From a virus, in IMG/VR virus record IMGVR_UViG_3300027156_000310, positions 1 to 49,575 of that record: a stretch of 49,575 nt of DNA. One strand, 5' to 3'. Below, in pieces: positions 28,301 through 36,504 of the stretch. The first letter of the stretch is position 1. Each line of letters starts with the position of its first letter. The position numbers were made by a program, and so were the translations under genes. Below the pieces are notes generated by a model. That model searched no databases, had not been told where the DNA came from, and worked only from the letters and a program-made list of their open reading frames with translations.

Positions 28301-31300
28301 CTTTTGCACATAGACGCATATCTTCTACTGCTTGAGTTTCTGAATTATAATAGTCAAAGACGAATCCTTGCACTTTACAATAATTCTCGTAACCTAAAAT
28401 AAAATCAACTACTTCTTGAATTGATGCAAATGTATATCCGTAAGGATATGCAACAACGCTATCTTCAAAAGTTGTTCTAAATACTGCACTTACTCCGCCA
28501 ACAATAGGAAGTGAAGATAGTTTTGTAAACTTAGTTTCTTCAAACGCCGATGAACTTTCGTGTGTTACTTTTGTTCTATAATAGCTGTTTTCATATCTAA
28601 CAATAATACCAGCTACATACTGCTTGTTTTCATCCCATTCTACAAACGACTCGCTTATTCCTCCAACGTTAACCACCGGATCAACATTTCTTTCTCTGTG
28701 AGGATTTATGTAAAACACAGATGATTCTTTATCATATCCTGATAAGATATATCCATTTTCATTTTTTTCAAATATCATACCACTTAGCGATGGAACATCT
28801 AATGCGCTGCTTGTGTTTAATACAATTTGATAGTTTTCCTCTGGTACAAAGACGTTTCCTTTGTTTAACGGTGTTCTGCTATCTAACACTAGTTTTAGTT
28901 TTGTTTTGTCAGCAAAACCACCTAAGTAAACTGCTAATTGTAAGTTTAGATTTTTTAGTTGTTCTTTATAAGAAGAAAAGTTTGCAGAATGTTTGGTTGT
29001 TATATAGTTGGCAACATAATTAACCAATCCAGATGTTTGTACTAACTCTTCAGTTTCTAGCGTACTAGGAAATACCAACTCGCTGAGTTGTATTCTCTTG
29101 TTAGTTTCTGTATAAACAAAATTTCCAGCAACGTCTTTGGAAATTCTAGATAAGTCAAAACCTATACCAAACAACTTAGAAGGTTGTAACAACACCCAGG
29201 CAGTTATAAATGCAAACGGAAATTCCGAGCTTCTTCTCCATGCAGTTTCGACGTATGCTTCATCACCAAATGCAAACTGACCTCTTGTTTTTAGTCTGTC
29301 AACATTTTGTGCTAATCCGCAGTCAACTGGACTTAGCAATTGTCCATATTCGTTTACAGGAATATTGTTTAACAATCCAGGTCTATAAAACTGTACATTT
29401 CGTTCTATTAGTTTGCCTGGCTGTCTAATAATTCCTTCTTGCAAGTCGTACCACAATACAGTGTTATTGTTTGTGTACGGGGCAGGTCCGTATACATCTT
29501 CCCACCAAGTAGGTTGTATTGTTAAACCTAACATTTCCCAAGGATGAGTGTGCGGTCTATCAGTATCAAAATAATGTTTATAGATACTTCTCCAAAATCC
29601 GTCTAGATTGTTTCCGTTTATATCTGAGCTATACTTGTAGTTGTAAGAAAATCCGTCGGAAATGTCCCACGCATCATTTTTTACATAATCCGGAGACCCT
29701 GCTACTTCTAACCATTGAGCAAAGTCTGATAACATTATGTTGTTTAGACTTTCTTTTTTAAATCCAGTGTCTCTGTTTACACCATTGATAAAATCAAAAA
29801 TGTTAAGTTTAGACACATCATAGGACGACTTAATGTTGTTGTAAATTCTTCTTTCTAGTTCAAGTATTAGTTCGTCACGATAGTCATTGTATGCTAGTAT
29901 TAAACTACCGTCGTGTCCTTGAATCATAGTCTGAGGAGTAGAATATGTAGTATCCACAATTAATGAAGGAATGTATTTAGGATACAATCCTAGTTTAGTA
30001 GGTGTAGGAGGAACAAATGTTCCGTTAGTGCTTTCAAATTCGTGTACTTCAACTGTATCATTTGAATCTAAATCTAATGTTACGTAAACAAATTCGTTTT
30101 CAAAAGTATAGTCAACTCCGTGTACTAACTGTTCACCATTTAAGTACACTAATATAGATCTAGTAGATAGTGTTTGTAAATTAAATGTCTTTGACATTGC
30201 AAAATACGCAGGTCCTGGATACTCTACAGTTGTAGATGAAACAGTCGATGACTGGTACCCTAACATATCACTAAAATAAAATGAGTTTGTTGAAGTTTTA
30301 TCTTTGTTAATTCTAGAAAGAATTAAGTCTACATGCTCTTTAACTGAACCATGAAATCCTGAATTTTCTGCTTCGTTTAAAAATGTTCTTTTAAACTTAG
30401 CGTATTCTTTTTTTGCATATCTTATAGATTTAATAATGTTAGCATCTTTGTCTGTGATATGGTAAAGACCTAGCGGCAACGGACCTGAGTGTTGTATAAA
30501 TTTGTTTCCATATGTAGATACGTTACCTAAGTCTCTTAAATTGCTTGCACCCGGAAACTCGCCTGCAAAGGTTCTAACATTTTCTATAATACTGCTAGCA
30601 TGATCATTTACTTCGCCTAGCGTAAATACAGATAGGCTTTCGTTTAATGGATTTTTTTCAAGGTTTGACGGAATCTCGTAGAATCCGTTTGCATTTTTTG
30701 TTGCACTACTGTATGCTTTAATTACTAACGAATCGCCTACTGTTAGATCATTATTAAAAATTACAACTGCTATATTGTTAACATTTTCAATAGTATACTC
30801 ACTGGTTAGTTTTTGTTTTTTTCCGTTAACATAAACATATACAACCAAGTCAGTAAGCGATCCACTGTTGTCAAACATGTCGACAGCAAAATTATTTAAT
30901 TGTGTATCTACTATAGAATTTTTAATTACAAACTGTTTACTGTTTGCATTTGCTTTAACCCATCCGTTAACAAAAGAATAAGCGTCTCCTGAAGGATCAT
31001 ATAGTTTTAGATATCCTTTATCAGTGGTTACGCTTCCGCCGCGATGAACAGCAGACTGGTACTCAAAGGAATCGTTGGTTAAATCAAAGATAAATTGTAT
31101 ATCGCCGATATTGGCAATGTTTTGGTAACTTAATGGAAAACCTAGTTCAACATCATTTGACCCTGTACCTATTTTATAGCTAAAAACTTTATTACCAGCA
31201 AATGTTGATGCTGGATAATAAGTTAAATCATTAAAAGCTATACCAGTTTTATCAAACAAATCAAATAACGGGGTTTGATTTACTGATGTTTTTTCCTGTG

Positions 31301-33017
31301 ATCGAGTCCAAGTGCCGCTTGTATAGGAAAACATTTTTCCTTTGTAGCTGTCACCATTTAGAATTAATACAGTTTCGTTTTTGTTAGGAACAGAATCTGC
31401 GGTTTCGATTAACGATATTTGTCTGCGACCGTTGTGTGTTATAAACCTTACTTCGTAAATTCTACCATTTACTAAAATGTCAGTGTCGGCTGTAAACAGC
31501 ACTCTAGTACCGTTAACAAGATCAATGCCGTCAACGTTATAGCCTAGACTTCCTTCAATTGTGCTAAAAGCATCAACTGTAAATGTATCAACTACATCAA
31601 CAGGCTGTTTTGCTTTAGTGCCGTGATTAAACAGTTTTAATCCTGCTTCAAATTCTATAATAGGTCTTTTTGCTCTAGCATCTTGATCGAGCACAATTTC
31701 GTTATTACTTGCTTCTGCACTTGCAACAATTACATCCTTGTGGAACCATCTGTTATATCGTGTCCACGGATTTTTATCAGCACTTGCTCTATTAATAACA
31801 ATGTAATCTTTTGTTCCCGGAAAACTAGTTGCGTCTTCAAACGGATATATGTCAAATGCAGTGCCATCAAACGGAATGTTATATTCAGATGTAAAAATTG
31901 CAGGAACTTCTAGTGATTCGTCAGATATAAGAACGATTTTATTTCCTACACCCTCGACATAAAAATATTTTCCAGCATATGTACTTGGAGTTACATTACC
32001 AGCAAAAGACACTTTCATGCCGTTGCTTAATTCTACGCCATTGCTAGCTTTGTAGGTCTTTTTTCCAAGTATTTCAGTATCAACATTTATTGATGTGTTT
32101 TCTTCAATATTAGAAATATTAAAAATACCGCTAGTGTTAATGTTGTTTTTGCTTATATAATACAACGTTGACGGAGCGTTTGCAGGAATAGTGAATTCTA
32201 TTATGCCCTTTTCAATAAAGGTTGCATCTGTAATTTTGCCATCTTCGTCATATTTTACAATACCGTCATTGTACAGTGCAGAAACGTTTTCACCAGCAGT
32301 GTAATCAATTCCTCCAGTATCAGCTAGAATGTATGAGCTGTTTTCTGTAAACGATCTATTTACAAAAAATGCAACAGGATGTCCCGGAGTGTTAATTTCA
32401 AATCTGTATGTTACTTCTTTATACAAGTCAAGTCTAGGATTTCTTGTAAATCCGTTAGGAGAAAATACATATGCATAATTGTCGCCTTCATCTGAAAGAG
32501 ATATTGTATATGTACTAACAACTTCAGACGATTGTCCGGAAATCACGATAGGATCTGGACCCATCGGCAACCAATAATACTCTCTAAAGTTTACAAATTT
32601 ATCCCAGTCTATGTGAGGGTTCCAAGAATAAAATTCCTGGCTATTTAAAATACTATGGTTAGAAACAGTTGATTTGAAACTTTTTAATTGTCCGAGATAA
32701 TCTCTGTATCCTTTTAGAAATGTTACATTATCAAGTTCGTCCTTAGCAACCACAACTGGTTCGAATTGATAATTTTCTCTGTCCGCAGAGAAGTCTGCCA
32801 AGTAGCTATCTGATGCAGTCGTAGCTTTAGAAAACCGTCTACCAGCAAACGCACTAAGTTTTTCAACTACACCGGGGGTAGTCATTTGATCAAGTGTGCT
32901 GCTTAAAAACTTTTTGTTAATGTTTGTTCTAAAGTATTTAGGTAACAAATTAATAGATGAAGTGTTACTATTTCCGATAGGAAGTGGGAAGTCATCTTGT
33001 ATATTGTTGTTTGCCAT
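19302..33017 (-). CDS. Giant virion structural protein (gp7 position, 4571 residues) with FG-GAP-like repeats
   Basis: This single frame takes 13.7 kb. The N-terminus (FRTNINKKFLSSTLDQMTTPG, then NPHIDWDKFVNFREYYWLP near 135) is characteristic of giant baseplate-region proteins of marine T4-like phages. Its place after gp6 corresponds to T4 gp7, which is about 1,030 residues. At roughly residues 2120-2610 are repeated units such as AISPDGKYIAVGAPN, ERFGANIQI, KIFIGAPGSS and INDTGTKIAVGAPH, which look like an integrin-type FG-GAP propeller. Around 3066 and 3436 are GRGYVIAPEIKI and GSGYTSTPLVRI units, and throughout are beta modules with a VNG turn (YVYVNGKKQ, SVSVNGVKQ, VYLNGEQL). A ribosome site CGGAGG lies about 12 nt before the ATG. 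It may form wedge periphery and adhesive arms. Confidence 0.8.
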   Translation of the reverse strand: MANNNIQDDFPLPIGNSNTSSINLLPKYFRTNINKKFLSSTLDQMTTPGVVEKLSAFAGRRFSKATTASDSYLADFSADRENYQFEPVVVAKDELDNVTFLKGYRDYLGQLKSFKSTVSNHSILNSQEFYSWNPHIDWDKFVNFREYYWLPMGPDPIVISGQSSEVVSTYTISLSDEGDNYAYVFSPNGFTRNPRLDLYKEVTYRFEINTPGHPVAFFVNRSFTENSSYILADTGGIDYTAGENVSALYNDGIVKYDEDGKITDATFIEKGIIEFTIPANAPSTLYYISKNNINTSGIFNISNIEENTSINVDTEILGKKTYKASNGVELSNGMKVSFAGNVTPSTYAGKYFYVEGVGNKIVLISDESLEVPAIFTSEYNIPFDGTAFDIYPFEDATSFPGTKDYIVINRASADKNPWTRYNRWFHKDVIVASAEASNNEIVLDQDARAKRPIIEFEAGLKLFNHGTKAKQPVDVVDTFTVDAFSTIEGSLGYNVDGIDLVNGTRVLFTADTDILVNGRIYEVRFITHNGRRQISLIETADSVPNKNETVLILNGDSYKGKMFSYTSGTWTRSQEKTSVNQTPLFDLFDKTGIAFNDLTYYPASTFAGNKVFSYKIGTGSNDVELGFPLSYQNIANIGDIQFIFDLTNDSFEYQSAVHRGGSVTTDKGYLKLYDPSGDAYSFVNGWVKANANSKQFVIKNSIVDTQLNNFAVDMFDNSGSLTDLVVYVYVNGKKQKLTSEYTIENVNNIAVVIFNNDLTVGDSLVIKAYSSATKNANGFYEIPSNLEKNPLNESLSVFTLGEVNDHASSIIENVRTFAGEFPGASNLRDLGNVSTYGNKFIQHSGPLPLGLYHITDKDANIIKSIRYAKKEYAKFKRTFLNEAENSGFHGSVKEHVDLILSRINKDKTSTNSFYFSDMLGYQSSTVSSTTVEYPGPAYFAMSKTFNLQTLSTRSILVYLNGEQLVHGVDYTFENEFVYVTLDLDSNDTVEVHEFESTNGTFVPPTPTKLGLYPKYIPSLIVDTTYSTPQTMIQGHDGSLILAYNDYRDELILELERRIYNNIKSSYDVSKLNIFDFINGVNRDTGFKKESLNNIMLSDFAQWLEVAGSPDYVKNDAWDISDGFSYNYKYSSDINGNNLDGFWRSIYKHYFDTDRPHTHPWEMLGLTIQPTWWEDVYGPAPYTNNNTVLWYDLQEGIIRQPGKLIERNVQFYRPGLLNNIPVNEYGQLLSPVDCGLAQNVDRLKTRGQFAFGDEAYVETAWRRSSEFPFAFITAWVLLQPSKLFGIGFDLSRISKDVAGNFVYTETNKRIQLSELVFPSTLETEELVQTSGLVNYVANYITTKHSANFSSYKEQLKNLNLQLAVYLGGFADKTKLKLVLDSRTPLNKGNVFVPEENYQIVLNTSSALDVPSLSGMIFEKNENGYILSGYDKESSVFYINPHRERNVDPVVNVGGISESFVEWDENKQYVAGIIVRYENSYYRTKVTHESSSAFEETKFTKLSSLPIVGGVSAVFRTTFEDSVVAYPYGYTFASIQEVVDFILGYENYCKVQGFVFDYYNSETQAVEDMRLCAKEFMFWVTQGWDTGSVITISPVGNSVKFSKDYHMVDDIFDNFYDYNILTGTGERLSKEFSSIYRTNANTYGLEPIQTAEGIFLVRLPLVQTEHVVLLDNVTVFNDIIYDMIPGYRQERIKLVGYRTDNWNGGLNIPGFFYDRAYVSNWNTWTDYSIGDLVKYKEFYYSSNMKHTSTDYFDANHWNLLDEKPTPSLYANWDYKVNQFTDFYDLDTDNFDTEQQRLGQHLIGYQKREYLANIINDDVSQYKFYQGFIAEKGTKNSLTKLFDALSSADKDSLEFFEEWAIALGQYGSVNNIKEVEYKIDEEKYRLEPQPFELVSSLSPSRTDLVYEIPSYDVYLKPDDYTHKPFPLTTNTTTFTRDSGYVRNDDVDYVVNTYDELLTLNIEEVELGNHVWIVEKNNTWDVVRHVNSDQKIIGIQSYTPTDRKFYENGTPSGFTLQFENYVPFEKDEIIGIYNNNLNINGFHKIVDVVLDKVSIVTETPVSIDINTPYEDSSGVVSIFRSRRFADSNDINNQYYKVQDDLSDKIWVDDAVDSQWAVYKHSSVFALQEESINPTGDGDGFASSFDVSSSNSTIVVGSPDRVNGYVNLYYRFNESIAKTKYQEILPSTSIHDSSSKYGYSVAISPDGKYIAVGAPNAGNVKTRYVGILNPTGSYAEGDIVSDRGTLWKANKTIAGDNSTISDLSQDWTPTYLIEGDATGSSSGLSSQGIVYLYEKQPNSLYNLITTFTSPDPMNGERFGANIQIRNHYSGPKIFIGAPGSSTGRIYFVEYTDSNWKYSRNRMYKGSFSETTQYYVDEIVYYEGYLYKASTNLAPGIFDLTNWISLSSDIEHVGFIPNTVDVIDGDSDSTGLVNATGIGYNFDVNSLGDMIVLSGSLDTGLTQNGDPTILNRIGLYRNEGSRWQFGQYIDTDDSVEDYAFSLAINDTGTKIAVGAPHNNLTGIDTGIVYIYKQVNGVFALQQSIPSPFTEHNESFGTGIDFAGNKLVISSKNGDSKVRMLFDNNATVFDNNSTRFMTVAEDLGKLYVFQEIGDNFVYAEDLIYTRNTRLQDNTNFKIVDNHIYIGFPEITNEDSTIGMLVDCRAERNTNSWSTITSQTNKVDVKYIKKVFLYNTEKNTTFGTIDLIDPRQGKIAGVADSEIFYKTWYDPAVYSVAEQDINQNYPDVFVDKLNSWTTSEVGRLWWDISKASWYNPYQGTTQYRTAWWNKLVDGASIDVYEWTESDLTPDEYNRITETNEGFANGITGTPLHLNAYSLRKVYNIETGTFNYKYYFWVKNPQTIPFKNNRKLSAFDVAKLIEDPASTGYTFVALIGQDKFALYNARSYIEGTKTALHFTITNDLTNINNIHSEYQLLTENLASSKPNEKVETKWFDSLIGYDINDRPVPDTALSVKQKYGILNSPRQGMFINKTEALKQVVERANSVLLQNSIVDNYDMSMLLSQEEIPNENSGRYDTTVDTLEDLRFVIVAKTEQAVLSPVVEDGRIISVNIVNPGRGYVIAPEIKITSSSGTGAIFKTTINNLGQITSVLVRSKGKNYPSNTTLTPRKFSVLVKSDSEIVGRWAIYDYNKSARSWTRVDSQKYNTQNYWTYADWYAAGYGSQTAINQTVNESYELFGLDNNIGDVVKINTIGSGGWLLLEKIDDQLTEDYTINYKTIGRENGTIQLASRLYDFITTTSGYDANIYDTAFYDREPVVELRNILTALRDDIFIGDLEVEWNKLFFASVRYAFSEQLFIDWAFKTSFIRAKHNLGNLSQSVTFKNDNLENYEDYVNEVKPYASKVREYISSYTYTEPTQSLITDFDLPPSYNLETREIETNGISVIDGVLTGIADKYLEYPFKSWLDNNGYDIIRIDVADGGSGYTSTPLVRIDNNNGTTARAYLSRGRVSSVIIDNTGGKYLTAPEITIEGSIAEGGSQAKAVAVLGNGVVRSTRIGMKFDRVSGSYLFTELDETQTFTGTGAAELFYLKWPIDLRTNTYSVSVNGVKQLSSQFVVGNVTDKTKTYNREIGYIEFMDPPANESLIQITYNKNIKLLSAADRINFFYNPSTGMLGKDLSQLMDGVDYTGTILDSIDFGTQQGFDVSGYGALPWDTFSNTYDDEIFVCDGSTNTFELTNPLEDGLEYNVYLNNVRIDDPEYDYSTVLSNPNALMQTLVGDGETTVVSINEELISIVDGDVVVIRKSTSDGSFVPTNDSYDTAIEGGNLAYTTAAGVSSGEINIDGDGFVTTTTSRGPEELVPGQILDTLDIQVYHRTTDGTGIIGVANFKIDGDSTSFALPSVPQSVDSVVVKIDNDIVSSDLYSLDLKNNLLLFDNDISTLGSNLSIMSIGTNGIDLLDTGTFVSDGSTLVVTTSAVWQTELSAFVTKNGEVLSEGTAYTLVQSSNTSDYPNRVQIVFDFTVLAENNFVQWTIYGSELKTYSQMVIDRTFEADGLTNYHKFDTTNIPIPFNALPISHKILVTVNDRILNPGYNISFTTTSARVYQIEEWQFQDTTSIDDTDIIVFADGVQLLSTQYSFDPVNATIEILFSTVAPAGSKLEIFVLKNADYWTLDTQITFEALPSQTLNLDFLQADDHVYATSIVYDDSAAVVDSTTQDLVVHSSDNNVVQFVTRNTNIRDAFVSNDVFRLDFDGHSSIECRIASIKYVLSDSIQFAIAPSSGEVVEIYTFSNHDVNDFNRISYDVLTTTSVSAGSSDYVKRNLLSSGIVELRSPITSGNYAWVIHNGELLTPNVDYTLTDNRSAVKLLRTPIENDTIDILQFSANPVVPKFGYRMFKDIMNRTHYKRLNQNNSYVLKDPLNYYDARISLVSSAGIAIPSKEMNKPGVVFIEGERIEYFEVVGNYLLQLRRGTLGTGIKNVYNPGATLYGQGIDENIPYRDRTLTQTFIGDGTSTDFVLDFTPASVNEIDVIVAGRKLRKTSLDLFVATIDQDSPEADIVLPPEFTVDVEAGTISLATAPAENIYINVVRRIGKVWNETGKALKDSENDISRFLRGATIQLPK

Positions 33018-36000
33018 CAGTAAATGTAGCCTCCGGTTGTATTACTTGTTGTATTAAGTGTTGTACTTTGTACTCCACTGTTTGAAGTAGAAGTAGATGT
33101 AACAATTGACCCATCTGCTTTTAATCTGTCTGTAGTATTAGAACTTATTATTTCAACGTCGCTAACTGTTGCTCCGCTTATAAAAATTTCGTCAGTTTGA
33201 GGAGTTATTTCAAACAGGCTACCAAATGTACTTGTAGCAGATCTAGGAACAATAACTATGCTGCTAACGTCTGGTGCTAAATCTTTCATTATGTAAGACG
33301 ACAGTTCAGAGAAGTAAAATGTTTCTCCAAAATCCCAATTGTCTAGTGCAAAGAATTTATTAATACTAGATACTACTCTAGATTTAATTTCGTTGTCATT
33401 GACTACTCTGTTAGGATTTTTTACAATTTTAAAGATTGCTTGCATGTCTGAATCTGCTTTACTACCAAATAGTATTTTATACTTTACAGGATGATAAACT
33501 ATATCATCGCTGATACTTTTAACTTTGGCTAATTCTGCTCCATAGTTAATGAACAATTGATCGCTGCTAGGAGGCAACGGTTTGTCAATTGTTCCATCTA
33601 GATACTGTCTAAACAATGTATCGTATGAACGAGTTAACAAATACACATCAATTATATTGCTACTGCTTGGATCAATTCTATTGTTTTCGTCGCTAGCATG
33701 AATGTAATGAAACTTGATATTGTCTCTTCCTGTATATGCATTGTAATCGTATATTTGGGTTAGTGTGCCTGCTGTTCTGTTGTACTGTTTAAATGTGTCT
33801 GTTGACTCTATATAAAAAATTGTACCTGTTGCATACTCTGTTAAATTAATAGAACTTTGTGTAGGAGCTACAACTATATTTTCAGCTGTCTGATTAACAT
33901 AAACAGTAAACTCGTTGTTGTTTATTATAGTTTTTTTAGTAAACACATATGTAGCATCGTTTACAATATCAGTGAATATGTCAGGATTATCAATTACGCC
34001 GTCATCGTCGCTATCATAGAAAACAACTTCTACTTTTTTTGTATCAACATAACCGTTTTCGTCTCGGTAATCACTTGCTATTTCCCAATCAAAGTCAACG
34101 GTAAACGGAATTAACTGTCCTGGCTGTTTGTTAATGTTGAGCACTGATATTTTATCTTTTACAATAACTCCGGTCTGACTATCATAAATCTTTTTATTAT
34201 TGTCAAAATAGAATCTAATTTGTGCATCACTTTCGAATATGTAACGCAGTGATCTATATGTTACTGTATAAGAAAATCCATTTGTCTCAAATAATAATAA
34301 CCAGCTAGAGTCTAGTTGTTGATTGCTAGTGTCTCCTGCTTGTCCTAGGCTAAAGTCATCATAAACATTTAGGTTGTCTTCGTTGATAACTTCCCACTGT
34401 CTGTTGTCTCTGTCGTATCTTAATCCAAATGTTCTATATGCAAATATTTCAGATATAATTTGTGTGTAAACATCATTTACAAGATCTTTTACAAATTTAG
34501 GTTTTACAGCATTTAAAATAGCACCGGTAGGTATAACATCGTTAAACACAATAGGTCCTAAACCTGAAGAAGTTAATGTTGTTCCTGATTCCGAAACACT
34601 TACAACCTTTACCCATTTATAAGTAACTGCATTTTCTGTATCAGCAGCGCCTGTTACTAGATTTCCGTCAACATCAAAATACTTTCCGGTTGGTGCAACA
34701 AATTTTACCATTGCTTCAGGTTCTAAAAATCTCAACGGACCCTCAGTAAATGTAGCAACTTGATAAATTATGTCGCTTGAATCTTTGATGTATCCTGTAG
34801 ATCTATTGGTATCTTTGGTTACTTGATTCCATGTTAAATTGTATTCTGCATAGTCCTGGTTAGGATATTCGCTTAGATAAAAGTTTCTTACATTTTTGTC
34901 TTGGAACACAGGTATTATTTGATTTTGTAATACTGCTTCGATATCTGTTCTAGTCAAGAAATTAAAATTAATTTTCTTATCTACTTTTTCTTTAAACAGA
35001 ACGCCATCGGTTGCAAACAAGTTAGTTGTAGAATATTTTCCTGTTGCATCTATTAAATCGTAATATCTGCTTATGCCAATTGAAGTTCTGTTGATCGATT
35101 TTACTTTAACGATTTCTTGACTTATTGCAAGTGGACCAATTGAATAATCTTCAGCAGTTATTAAACGGTTTTGAGTATAATAAGTTGCAGGAGCATTATT
35201 TTTTATGCTCTCGATTGTTTCAGTGCTGCTTGCATTAGTTACAGTTGTTTTCAATGACAATACAATAGTCAATGTTTCTGTTCTACCTATTCTACTAATG
35301 TACGGTATTCTAACTGTTACGTTAGTGATGTTTGCTGGAAGTATTGTATAATCTTTGTTTGCACTGATTCTGTAATAGATTCTAAACGATCCTTTTGGAA
35401 GTGTTCCAAAAATACCATCAGAGAAAATTAAGCTAACTCTATCATCTGTTCGTGTTGTTACTGTGTAGATGTTTTTAATCTTTTTATTTAGATTGTTATA
35501 AACAATGTTGTTGCCTTCTACTGCATCAACTTTGGTCCACAGCTCAGTTTCTTGTCCTGCGGAATCTAACTTGTATAACCAAACGTCTGTGTGATTTATG
35601 TTAGACGAATCAATGTCTATTGTTTGGTTAGGAACAGGAGAGTCAATTGTAAAATCTCCTCTGTTTAGTAACCCTTGTCTAAAGTGTGCAAAAAATCCTG
35701 TTGAATTACTTCCAGGTCCTTGACCGTTATCTCTATAAATGAACGCTAGAGAATTTCCGGGTAGCGGTGCTTCTTCTACTAAGTCGCCATTACTAATTGT
35801 TGTACTAACAATTTCGAAGTCTAAATTTGTATTATTAACTGACTTGGAAAAAGAGTATACAGGAGTAGTAGTAGATGCAGAATTGAATCTATATTGTTCT
35901 GTAGAAATGCCGCCTACGCTATCCAATTGAATAGGTCTGCCAAAAGTGTTTTGCACTGGCATAGCAGCATTTAAAACTTTAGTAAATTGTTCGTACCAAT

Positions 36001-36451
36001 CGGTGTTTACACTGTCATTCCAAATAACAGTTTTTCCACTTAAATTTCTGCCAGCACTGTCTGTAATGTTTTCTGATGTGGAAACACTTTGAAATTTAAG
36101 CAAACCGTTACCGGCTTTATTACGCTGAGGATTATATGAAAGCAAACGTGCAAGTCTTAAAACACTTTCTCTGCGTTCAGCTAATTCGATAAAGTTTTCT
36201 CTTGCGTTTAAGTCAACTCTAAACGAAATGTTTTGTCCTAAAAACGCAATTAAATCGATTAACGCAAGATATTCCGACGATTCAATATAATCATTGAAGT
36301 CTTCAGGATAGTTTACTCGTAGATATTCAATCATTGTTCGACGTAAATTGTCAAAATCATATGATTTAAAATCTGCATACTTAAAACTTTGATAGATTTT
36401 TTTCCAATCTTCAGCAAGTAATAATCTGTTTTGTCTATCTGTAGAAGACAT
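33017..36451 (-). CDS. 6: Baseplate wedge protein gp6-like
   Basis: ATG 36451 is preferred over a GTG two codons earlier, as AAGGA lies 8 nt before it; the product is 1,144 residues. The N-terminal 110 residues (AEDWKKIYQSFKYADFKSYDF, RRTMIEYLRVNYPEDFNDYI, LIAFLGQNISFRVDLNARENF) are strongly characteristic of gp6 of T4-like marine phages. gp6 forms the ring of the baseplate wedges and contacts gp25, gp53 and gp7. T4 gp6 has about 660 residues, so this version has nearly 500 extra, mostly beta-rich, after the conserved start. Near residue 1020-1100 is a part (YKILFGSKADSDMQAIFKIV) similar to gpJ-like ends. The stop codon is joined to the ATG of the giant gene. Confidence 0.87.
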   Translation of the reverse strand: MSSTDRQNRLLLAEDWKKIYQSFKYADFKSYDFDNLRRTMIEYLRVNYPEDFNDYIESSEYLALIDLIAFLGQNISFRVDLNARENFIELAERRESVLRLARLLSYNPQRNKAGNGLLKFQSVSTSENITDSAGRNLSGKTVIWNDSVNTDWYEQFTKVLNAAMPVQNTFGRPIQLDSVGGISTEQYRFNSASTTTPVYSFSKSVNNTNLDFEIVSTTISNGDLVEEAPLPGNSLAFIYRDNGQGPGSNSTGFFAHFRQGLLNRGDFTIDSPVPNQTIDIDSSNINHTDVWLYKLDSAGQETELWTKVDAVEGNNIVYNNLNKKIKNIYTVTTRTDDRVSLIFSDGIFGTLPKGSFRIYYRISANKDYTILPANITNVTVRIPYISRIGRTETLTIVLSLKTTVTNASSTETIESIKNNAPATYYTQNRLITAEDYSIGPLAISQEIVKVKSINRTSIGISRYYDLIDATGKYSTTNLFATDGVLFKEKVDKKINFNFLTRTDIEAVLQNQIIPVFQDKNVRNFYLSEYPNQDYAEYNLTWNQVTKDTNRSTGYIKDSSDIIYQVATFTEGPLRFLEPEAMVKFVAPTGKYFDVDGNLVTGAADTENAVTYKWVKVVSVSESGTTLTSSGLGPIVFNDVIPTGAILNAVKPKFVKDLVNDVYTQIISEIFAYRTFGLRYDRDNRQWEVINEDNLNVYDDFSLGQAGDTSNQQLDSSWLLLFETNGFSYTVTYRSLRYIFESDAQIRFYFDNNKKIYDSQTGVIVKDKISVLNINKQPGQLIPFTVDFDWEIASDYRDENGYVDTKKVEVVFYDSDDDGVIDNPDIFTDIVNDATYVFTKKTIINNNEFTVYVNQTAENIVVAPTQSSINLTEYATGTIFYIESTDTFKQYNRTAGTLTQIYDYNAYTGRDNIKFHYIHASDENNRIDPSSSNIIDVYLLTRSYDTLFRQYLDGTIDKPLPPSSDQLFINYGAELAKVKSISDDIVYHPVKYKILFGSKADSDMQAIFKIVKNPNRVVNDNEIKSRVVSSINKFFALDNWDFGETFYFSELSSYIMKDLAPDVSSIVIVPRSATSTFGSLFEITPQTDEIFISGATVSDVEIISSNTTDRLKADGSIVTSTSTSNSGVQSTTLNTTSNTTGGYIY

Positions 36452-36475
36452 TGGCACGTTCCTTAACTATTAAAA

Positions 36476-36482
36476 TATTTAT
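36476..36482 (-). promoter_or_regulatory. T4-late-type promoter motif before gp6
   Basis: ATAAATA on the minus strand (36482-36476) in the context CTGATAAATATT, 25 nt upstream of the gp6 ATG at 36451, with AAGGA in the leader. The distance is as expected for a late transcript start about 10 nt downstream of the motif. Confidence 0.6.
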
Positions 36483-36504
36483 CAGATTTAAAAAGTGCGC
36501 AGTT

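Noticed and set aside
28721-29761. Plus-strand frames of 72-100 codons within the giant gene
   Set aside because: They are antisense shadows of a long uninterrupted coding frame.
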